From: an uncultured Faecalibacterium sp.
Lineage (GTDB): Bacteria > Bacillota > Clostridia > Oscillospirales > Ruminococcaceae
Direction of reading: 5' to 3'
DNA length: 11,760 nucleotides
Assembly: GCA_934526125.1 (NCBI GenBank)
Contig: CAKSZU010000068.1
Coordinates: forward strand, 1-11,760
The notes beneath the pieces were generated by a model. It saw only the letters and a list, made by a program, of their open reading frames with translations, was not told the DNA's origin and ran no database searches. Below are positions 6,359 to 11,760 of this stretch, one piece after another (within the stretch, counting starts at the first letter, position 1; every line of letters begins with the position of its first letter). Both the position numbers and the translations under genes were made by a program.

Positions 6359-7777
6359 TTACCAGAGGTTTGCGGTCTCGTTGTACAGACCCTCGTAGCT
6401 CTTGGCCGAGAGGTCCCAGCTGAAGTCGCACTCCATATCGTGCTTGACCAGGTTCTTCCAGTCCTCCTTGTTGTAGTAACGGTCCTGGGCACGGCAGCAG
6501 GCGTCATACAGCTCATGGGCGCTGTAACCGGCAAAGGTGAAGCCGTTGCCCTCGCCCAGGGTGCAGTCGTGGATGGAATCCCGCAGGCCGCCGGTCTCGC
6601 GGACGATGGGAGGCGTACCGTAACGGCAGGCCACCATCTGGGCCAGACCGCAGGGCTCGCTCTTGGAAGGCATGATGAAGACATCCGCACCGGCGTAGAT
6701 CTCCTGCGACAGAGCAGGCTCGAAGCCGATATAGGTGCCCACGCGGCCCGGGTGACGGGCGCACAGGTCAGAGAAGAAGATTTCATACTGGTTCTCGCCG
6801 CTGCCCAGGATGACCAGCTCGATGCCGCGGTCCACCAGACCGTCGGCGACGCTCTGGACCAGATCGAAGCCCTTCATGCCGACCATGCGGCTGACCATGG
6901 CAAAGACGGGGCTGCCGTCCTTGTTCAGGCCGAACTTGTCCTGCAGGGCTTCCTTGCACTTGGCCTTGCCCTCTTCAAAGTTGCTGATGTCGTAGTTGAA
7001 GGGGATCTTGGGATCGGTGGCGGGGTTGTTGGCGTCCATATCGATGCCGTTCAGGATGCCGCAGAGCTTATACTGCTTCTCCCGCAGCAGGGCATCCAGA
7101 CCGTAGCTGAACCAGGGGTCCAGGATCTCCTGTGCGTAGGTGGGGCTGACGGTGGTGATCTTGTCGGCCGTCTCGAAGGCACCCTTCATGAAGTTGGCGC
7201 AGCCGTCATACTCCACGATGTGCTGATCCCGGTGACCGATGCCGCAGGTGTCCTCCAGGATATCGGTGCCGTACTTGCCCTGATAGGCGATGTTGTGGAT
7301 GGTGAAGATGGTCTTGATCCGGTTGAACTTGTCCAGATGACGGTAGTACAGGTTCAGGTACACCGGCACCAGAGCCGTCTGCCAGTCGTTGCAGTTGATG
7401 ATGTCGGGGGTGAAGTCGATGTAGAACAGGGTCTCCAGCACGGCGCGGGAGAAGAAAGCGAAGCGCTCACCGTCATCGTAGAAGCCGTACAGGCCGCGGC
7501 GCTTGAAATAATACTCGTTGTCGAGGAAGTAGTAGGTCACACCGTTGACCTCGGCCTTGAACAGGCCGCAGTACTGGCTGCGCCAGCCCACGGGAACGGA
7601 ATAGTTGGTGACATACTCCAGTTTGTCGCGCATCTTCAGGTCGCCGTACAGGGGCATGATGACGCGGGCGTCCACGCCGTCCTTGACCAGTGCCTTGGGC
7701 AGAGAGCCTGCCACATCGGCCAGACCGCCGGACTTGGCAAAGGGAGTCGCTTCCGAAGCGGCATACAGGATCTTCAT
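6359..7777 (-). CDS. glgA: Glycogen synthase (ADP-glucose-dependent)
   Basis: Transfers glucose from ADP-glucose to the growing alpha-1,4-glucan chain; cytoplasmic GT5-family enzyme. The 472 residues are close to the usual 477. The N-terminal Rossmann domain opens with KSGGLADV (residues 15-22), the ADP-glucose loop; most relatives have K-T-G-G-L. H161 in the TIHNIAYQG segment matches the conserved active-site His. The C-terminal domain has VSRMVGMKGFDL (295-306), with K302 equivalent to the nucleotide-binding Lys, although the usual Q-K-G is M-K-G here. It also has SKSEPCGLAQ (371-380), with the conserved E374, and a TGGL motif at 395-398. The ATG is preceded by AAAGGAG. It is the last gene of the operon, 129 nt after glgD; the gap holds strong hairpins that may lower its expression. 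Confidence 0.97.
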   Translation of the reverse strand: MKILYAASEATPFAKSGGLADVAGSLPKALVKDGVDARVIMPLYGDLKMRDKLEYVTNYSVPVGWRSQYCGLFKAEVNGVTYYFLDNEYYFKRRGLYGFYDDGERFAFFSRAVLETLFYIDFTPDIINCNDWQTALVPVYLNLYYRHLDKFNRIKTIFTIHNIAYQGKYGTDILEDTCGIGHRDQHIVEYDGCANFMKGAFETADKITTVSPTYAQEILDPWFSYGLDALLREKQYKLCGILNGIDMDANNPATDPKIPFNYDISNFEEGKAKCKEALQDKFGLNKDGSPVFAMVSRMVGMKGFDLVQSVADGLVDRGIELVILGSGENQYEIFFSDLCARHPGRVGTYIGFEPALSQEIYAGADVFIMPSKSEPCGLAQMVACRYGTPPIVRETGGLRDSIHDCTLGEGNGFTFAGYSAHELYDACCRAQDRYYNKEDWKNLVKHDMECDFSWDLSAKSYEGLYNETANLW

Positions 7778-7821
7778 AGGGATACTCCTTTCCAGAAAAA
7801 AGGTTCAGCAGGGGCATACGC

Positions 7822-7870
7822 AAAGAGCGGGCGGGGGCACAAACGGCCCCCGCCCCTCTTTGAGAGGGGC
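7822..7870. repeat. Overlapping, mutually exclusive hairpins in the glgD-glgA gap
   Basis: Arms 7822-7838 and 7846-7861 form a 16-bp stem (AAAGAG, one bulged C, GGGCGGGGGC; 7-nt loop). A second perfect 8-bp stem with a 3-nt loop, GCCCCTCT/AGAGGGGC (7852-7859 and 7863-7870), uses the same bases 7852-7861, so only one can form at a time. A further GCCCCT at 7887-7892 could also pair with AGGGGC at 7865-7870. Only T-poor sequence follows on the minus strand, so this is not a standard terminator. It may be an attenuator, an mRNA-stability element or a copy of a dispersed repeat. Confidence 0.6.
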
Positions 7871-7906
7871 TACTGGGGAGAGAGCCGCCCCTGTGGAAAT
7901 TTCAGG

Positions 7907-9034
7907 TCAGACGCTGTGATTCTTCTGCACGTAGACCGGGAAGCTCTCGGTTCCGGAAAGCTTCTTGTCGGCAGTCACGTGGACGTTCTTGTCGGTGACC
8001 ACGCAGTCCAGCTGTGCGCCGGCTTCCACGATGGTATCCTGCATCAGGACACAGTTGCGGACCACAGCGCCCTTCTTGACCTTGACGCCGCGGAAGAGGA
8101 CACAGTTCTCCACGGTGCCCTCGATGACGCAGCCGTCAGCCAGCAGGGAGTTGGTGACCTTGGAACCGGTGACATAGCGCACCGGGTTGTCATCGCGGAT
8201 CTTGGTGTAGACCGGGCTGTTCTTGGGGAACAGGGCGTTCAGGTTCTTCTCGTCGATCAGCTTCAGGTTCTCGTCGAAGTAGCTCTTCATGTCGCAGACA
8301 TGGGCCACATAGCCGGTGTACTCCAGCGCACGGATGTTCAGGATGTTGACATTGTGTGCCAGGATATCGCGCTCGAAGTAGATCAGGCCGCGGGAAGTTG
8401 CATCCTTGACCAGCTTGATCAGGGTCTCGCGCTCCATGACGTAGATGTTCAGATCCAGGTTCTGGATGCCGGGGCGGTAGTCGTTGAACAGCAGCTCGGT
8501 GACACGGCCGTCTGCATCCACCGTCAGGGTGTAGTTGTCGTTCTTGCGGCCCTCGGGGATCTCGGTCTTCTGGTAAGCGACGGTCACATCGGCACCGCTT
8601 GCCTGATGGGCAGCCAGCAGGGCGTTGAAGTCGTAGTTCACGGCGATGTTGGCATCGCTCATGACCACATATCTCTCACGCTGGTTCTCCAGGAAGTTCA
8701 GGATGGAAGCCAGAGCCTCCACGCGGCCGGAATAGATCCGCACACCCTTTTCTGCGAAAGGAGGCACGATGTTCAGGCCGCCGTGACGGCGGGCCATATC
8801 CCACTCACGGCCGGTGCCCAGATGATCCATCAGGGAGTGGTAGTTCTTCCGCACCACGATGGACACGTTGGAGATGCCGCAGTTGGCCATGCTGGAAAGC
8901 ACGAAGTCCACCATGCGGTAACGGCCTGCAAAGGGGATCGAAGCCATGGTGCGCTCGGCCACCAGCTCCGGGACGGTGTTATCATAGCTGTTGGGGAAAA
9001 TGATGCCCAACGCGTTGTTGTTCTGGCTCAGCAT
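7907..9034 (-). CDS. glgD: ADP-glucose pyrophosphorylase, regulatory subunit GlgD
   Basis: Partner subunit of GlgC in many Firmicutes; it is non-catalytic by itself and alters activity of the GlgC/GlgD complex. The 375 residues keep the nucleotidyltransferase fold ([20 protein letters not shown] near 35-54) and a C-terminal left-handed beta-helix with hexapeptide-like repeats (about 290-355). The active site is degenerate. The glycine-rich loop AGGRGSRL of GlgC is replaced by sequence around IIFPNSYDN (11-19). The GlgC metal-site block L-S-G-D-Q-I is M-S-D-A-N-I here (125-130), placing Ala at the catalytic Asp. The ATG lies inside the end of glgC (ATGCTGA, 7-nt overlap), a sign of coupled, equal production. 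These features favour GlgD over a second GlgC. Confidence 0.96.
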   Translation of the reverse strand: MLSQNNNALGIIFPNSYDNTVPELVAERTMASIPFAGRYRMVDFVLSSMANCGISNVSIVVRKNYHSLMDHLGTGREWDMARRHGGLNIVPPFAEKGVRIYSGRVEALASILNFLENQRERYVVMSDANIAVNYDFNALLAAHQASGADVTVAYQKTEIPEGRKNDNYTLTVDADGRVTELLFNDYRPGIQNLDLNIYVMERETLIKLVKDATSRGLIYFERDILAHNVNILNIRALEYTGYVAHVCDMKSYFDENLKLIDEKNLNALFPKNSPVYTKIRDDNPVRYVTGSKVTNSLLADGCVIEGTVENCVLFRGVKVKKGAVVRNCVLMQDTIVEAGAQLDCVVTDKNVHVTADKKLSGTESFPVYVQKNHSV

Positions 9035-10221
9035 ACTTCCTCGCCCTCCTTGACGGAATCAAATACTTTGGCACCCTCTTTGACGGTAGCGCCTGCGCCA
9101 ACGGTAAGGCCGGTACCTACGTGAGCAATGGGGCCGTCGCTGCCGATCTTTGCACCGGCACCCACGACGACATCCTCAGCCAGGATGCAGCGCTTGACCA
9201 CGGCACCCGCCTTGACGACCACGCCATCCATCAGGACGGCATCCTCAACGGTGGCACCCTCTTCCACCACGACGCCTGCGCTCAGCACCGAGTGCTTGAC
9301 GCGGCCGTAGATCTGGCAGCCTTCGGTGACCAGAGAATCCTGGACCACAGCGCGGGGACCGATCTTCTGGGCAGGCAGGACGGGGTTGCGGCTGTAGATC
9401 TTCCACTTCTTGTCGAAGATATCGATACCGGAGTTCTCGGGGTCGAGGACTTCCATGTTGGCTTCCCACAGGCTGTCGATGGTGCCCACGTCACGCCAGT
9501 AGCCGTTGAAGTGGTAAGCATACATCTTGCGGCCGTCCCGCAGCAGGGCGGGGATGATGTTCATGCCGAAATCGTTCTTGGAATTGGGGTCTGCCTCATC
9601 CTCTTCCAGATACTTCTTCAGGACATCCCAGTTGAAGATGTAGATGCCCATGGAAGCCAGGTTGGACTTGGGTACCGGGGGCTTCTCCTGGAACTCGGTG
9701 ATCTTGTCGTTCTCGTCTGCGACCATCAGGCCGAAGCGGGAAGCTTCCTTCCAGTCGACTTCCATGACGGCCACCGAGAACTCGGCACCCTTCTCCTTGT
9801 GGAAGCGGAGGAAGTCTGCATAATCCTGCTTGCAGATCTGGTCGCCGGACAGGATGATGACATACTCGGGATCATAGCTGTCGATGAAGCTGATGTTCTG
9901 GTAGATGGCGTTTGCCGTGCCCTTGTACCAGTCCGTGCCCTTGGCCTGCTCATACGGAGGCAGGGTGTGGACGCCGCCGTACAGACGGTCCAGATCCCAG
10001 GGCTGGCCGTTGCCGATGTACTCGTTCAGCTTCTGGGGCTGGTACTGCGTTGCGATGCCAACGGTATCGATGTTGGAGTTGACGCAGTTGGACAGCGGGA
10101 AGTCCACGATGCGGTATTTGCCGCCGAATCCCACTGCAGGTTTTGCCGTTTTCTGTGTCAGCGCGTACAAACGCGAGCCACGTCCGCCGGCAAGGATCAT
10201 TGCCACAATTTCTTTTGCCAT
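9028..10221 (-). CDS. glgC: ADP-glucose pyrophosphorylase, catalytic subunit GlgC
   Basis: Makes ADP-glucose and pyrophosphate from ATP and glucose-1-phosphate, the committed step of glycogen synthesis. The 397 residues are typical of the shorter Gram-positive enzymes. AGGRGSRL (11-18) is the nucleotide loop, [15 protein letters not shown] (27-41) the conserved N-terminal block and LSGDQI (124-129) carries the catalytic Asp (D127). FQEKP (177-181) holds the glucose-1-phosphate Lys, and NGYWRDVGT has the second metal-binding Asp. The C-terminal part is a beta-helix of hexapeptide repeats. The usual LSGDHIYKMDY is [11 protein letters not shown] here. A strong ribosome site, AAGGGGAG, lies upstream. 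It begins 81 nt after glgB and overlaps glgD by 7 nt. Confidence 0.97.
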   Translation of the reverse strand: MAKEIVAMILAGGRGSRLYALTQKTAKPAVGFGGKYRIVDFPLSNCVNSNIDTVGIATQYQPQKLNEYIGNGQPWDLDRLYGGVHTLPPYEQAKGTDWYKGTANAIYQNISFIDSYDPEYVIILSGDQICKQDYADFLRFHKEKGAEFSVAVMEVDWKEASRFGLMVADENDKITEFQEKPPVPKSNLASMGIYIFNWDVLKKYLEEDEADPNSKNDFGMNIIPALLRDGRKMYAYHFNGYWRDVGTIDSLWEANMEVLDPENSGIDIFDKKWKIYSRNPVLPAQKIGPRAVVQDSLVTEGCQIYGRVKHSVLSAGVVVEEGATVEDAVLMDGVVVKAGAVVKRCILAEDVVVGAGAKIGSDGPIAHVGTGLTVGAGATVKEGAKVFDSVKEGEEVC

Positions 10222-10238
10222 AGCTTTATTCTCCCCTT

Positions 10239-10287
10239 TTACACATTTCCTGATGGTTTGGATTTTGGAAATGGTCTGACTGTGTAA
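10239..10287 (-). other. Imperfect stem-loop in the glgB-glgC gap
   Basis: TTACACA (10239-10245) pairs with TGTGTAA (10281-10287), and the adjoining TTTCC (10246-10250) can pair with GGAAA (10267-10271) across a bulge. It ends close to the glgC ribosome site (about 10231-10238). With no U-tract it is unlikely to terminate; it may shield the mRNA or affect glgC translation. Weak evidence. Confidence 0.35.
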
Positions 10288-10302
10288 GGCGTCTTGCTCC
10301 GG

Positions 10303-11760
10303 TCATTCCTCGGTCTTTACGGCCTTTCTGGCACGGGGCTTGCGGACAGGCTTTTCCGGTGCAGCTTCGGCTGCAGGGGAAGGTTCTGCCTTGGGCTTGC
10401 GGCCCCGCTTTGCAGGGGCCTTTTCGGGTGCTGCGGTCTCAGCCGCCTTTGCCTTGCGGGCAGAAGTCTTTTTGGGCTTTTCAGCCTTTTCTGCCTTTTC
10501 CGGTGCAGGCGCTTTTTCTGCAGTCTGATCTGCTCCGGCCTTGGCGGCGCGGGCGGTCTTTGCAGGCTTTGTGGTTTTGGCTGCCGTCTTTCTCGTTGCG
10601 GTCTTCTTTGCAGGCTCTGCCGTTCCGGTCTTGTCTGCGGCAGCCTTGCGGGTGCGCTTGGTGGGGACCTCGAAGTACAGGGTACTCATGGGCGGCAGGG
10701 TGATGGTAATGCTCTGGTCGAAGCCGTGCAGGGGCTTCTTGTGGGTGCGCACGGACTTATTGTGGACAGCGCCGGAGCCGCCGAAGGCTTCGTCATCGCT
10801 GTTCAGCACTTCCTTGTAGGTGCCGGAGACCGGTGCGCCCAGGGTGTAGCCCTCGCGCAGGACAGGGTTGAAGTTGCAGACCACGAGGATCTGCTTCCCG
10901 GCAGCGTCCTTCCGCAGGAAGGCCACCACGCTCTGCTGAGAGTCGTCCGGGACGATCCACTGGAAGCCTTCCCAGCTGTAATCGATCTGCCAGAAGGCAG
11001 GGTGTTCTTTATAGAACGCATTCAGGGTCTTGACGTAGTTCTTCAGCTCAGTGTGCTTGTCGTAGTCCAGCAGCATCCAGTCCAGCTGCTTTGCCTCGCT
11101 CCACTCGGTGAACTGGCCGAACTCCTGGCCCATGAACAGCAGCTTCTTGCCGGGGTGGGCCATCATGTAGCCGAAGAAGGTGCGGAGGTTCGCAAACTTG
11201 GCCTCGTACTCGCCCGGCATCTTGTTGATGAGGCTTCCCTTGCCGTGGACGACTTCATCGTGGCTGATGGGCAGCACGAAGTTCTCGCTGAAGGCATAGA
11301 AGAAACTGAAGGTCACCTTGTTGTGGTTGCCTGCACGGAAGAGCGGGTCGGTCTTCATGTAGCTGAGCATGTCGTTCATCCAGCCCATGTTCCACTTGAA
11401 GTTGAAGCCCAGGCCGCCGTCCGAAGCAGGCTTTGTGACCATGGGCCATGCGGTGGATTCTTCCGCGATCATGTACTTGTGGGGGTGGCGGCCCAGCACC
11501 GTGTTGTTGAGCTTCCGCAGAAAAGCGACGGCTTCCAGGTTCTCCTTGCCGCCGTCCTTGTTGGGCTCCCACTCGCCCTGCCTGCGGTTGTAGTCCAGAT
11601 ACAGCATAGAGGCCACGGCATCCACCCGCAGGCCGTCGATGTGGTACTGTTCCAGCCAGTACAGTGCGCTGGAGATCAGGAAACTCTGCACCTCGCTGCG
11701 GCCGAAGTCGAACACCATGGTGCCCCACTCCTTATGTTCGCCGCGCTTGGGGTTGGGGTC
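10303..11760 (-). CDS. glgB: 1,4-alpha-glucan branching enzyme with a histone-H1-like C-terminal tail (5' end outside window)
   Basis: Introduces alpha-1,6 branches into glycogen; GH13-family enzyme. The visible 485 residues begin inside the catalytic barrel ([15 protein letters not shown]) and the N-terminus lies past the right edge. The catalytic nucleophile is D47 in [13 protein letters not shown], the acid/base Glu is in MIAEEST (97-103) and the third site is [11 protein letters not shown] (166-176). The enzyme's all-beta C-terminal domain closes at [12 protein letters not shown], where relatives normally end. Here another 119 residues follow (10306-10662), with 26 Lys, 10 Arg, 34 Ala and 13 Pro against only 14 acidic residues. 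The tail has histone-H1-like runs such as [17 protein letters not shown] and one AT-hook-like KRGRKPK. It is first in the visible glg order and 81 nt before glgC. Confidence 0.96.
   Translation of the reverse strand, partial: DPNPKRGEHKEWGTMVFDFGRSEVQSFLISSALYWLEQYHIDGLRVDAVASMLYLDYNRRQGEWEPNKDGGKENLEAVAFLRKLNNTVLGRHPHKYMIAEESTAWPMVTKPASDGGLGFNFKWNMGWMNDMLSYMKTDPLFRAGNHNKVTFSFFYAFSENFVLPISHDEVVHGKGSLINKMPGEYEAKFANLRTFFGYMMAHPGKKLLFMGQEFGQFTEWSEAKQLDWMLLDYDKHTELKNYVKTLNAFYKEHPAFWQIDYSWEGFQWIVPDDSQQSVVAFLRKDAAGKQILVVCNFNPVLREGYTLGAPVSGTYKEVLNSDDEAFGGSGAVHNKSVRTHKKPLHGFDQSITITLPPMSTLYFEVPTKRTRKAAADKTGTAEPAKKTATRKTAAKTTKPAKTARAAKAGADQTAEKAPAPEKAEKAEKPKKTSARKAKAAETAAPEKAPAKRGRKPKAEPSPAAEAAPEKPVRKPRARKAVKTEE

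Noticed and set aside
7822..7861. Intrinsic terminator after glgD
   Set aside because: The stem is strong, but minus-strand sequence after it lacks a U-tract, and glgA has no evident promoter of its own, so full termination here is unlikely.
5885..9124. Very long plus-strand open frame (over 1000 codons) opposite glgA and glgD
   Set aside because: It is a shadow of the GC-rich codon usage of the minus-strand genes. It runs through terminators and intergenic hairpins, has no ribosome site or recognisable domain, and gives a Val/Asp/Gln/His-rich low-information protein.
9121..10287. Plus-strand open frame (388 codons) opposite glgC
   Set aside because: Its sequence is explained by the antisense of the GlgC hexapeptide repeats; no translation signals.
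10318..10640. Possible DNA-level tandem repeat array in the 3' end of glgB
   Set aside because: Short recurring words come from repeated Lys/Ala/Pro codons; I see no unit of constant length, so it is better described as a low-complexity protein tail.

Overview
The window is a stretch of bacterial chromosome in which every supported gene lies on the minus strand, so transcription runs from high to low coordinates. The moderately GC-rich sequence, strong AAGGAGG-type ribosome sites, lipobox lipoproteins, the atpI-B-E-F-H-A-G gene order and the split GlgC/GlgD ADP-glucose pyrophosphorylase all point to a Gram-positive anaerobe of the Clostridia. Faecalibacterium or a close Oscillospiraceae/Ruminococcaceae relative is the best guess. 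That assignment is an inference from gene content and not a database match.

The layout, in transcription order, has three parts. (1) About 11760 to 6359 is a glycogen synthesis operon: glgB (5' end outside the window), glgC, glgD and glgA. It ends in two tandem intrinsic terminators (6292-6336 and 6221-6258). (2) 6153 to 4835 is a two-gene unit encoding paralogous small lipoproteins of unknown function, with its own sigma-70-type promoter (6124-6153) and a strong terminator (4835-4878). (3) 4700 to 1 is the F-type ATP synthase operon: a consensus promoter (TTGAAA-N17-TATACT, 4672-4700), an 88-nt leader, atpZ-like, atpI-like, atpB, atpE, atpF, atpH, atpA and the first codons of atpG. The beta and epsilon genes would lie beyond the left edge.

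GlgC and GlgD should form a mixed ADP-glucose pyrophosphorylase, with GlgC catalytic and GlgD lacking active-site residues. GlgA polymerises ADP-glucose and GlgB adds alpha-1,6 branches. The ATP synthase couples ion flow to ATP synthesis. Its c subunit carries two membrane carboxylates plus the Thr/Thr/Tyr set associated with Na+-binding rotors, which suggests Na+ coupling.

Most of the window is ordinary core metabolism. The items most worth a second look are: a 119-residue histone-H1-like Lys/Ala/Pro-rich tail on the branching enzyme; the two-carboxylate c subunit; mutually exclusive strong hairpins in the glgD-glgA gap; the unknown lipoprotein pair, whose promoter has a 7-G run in its spacer and a 20-bp-period repeat over the start site; and a 9-bp inverted repeat bracketing the atp promoter. 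I see no CRISPR array, tRNA, rRNA, insertion sequence or clearly novel multi-gene system.
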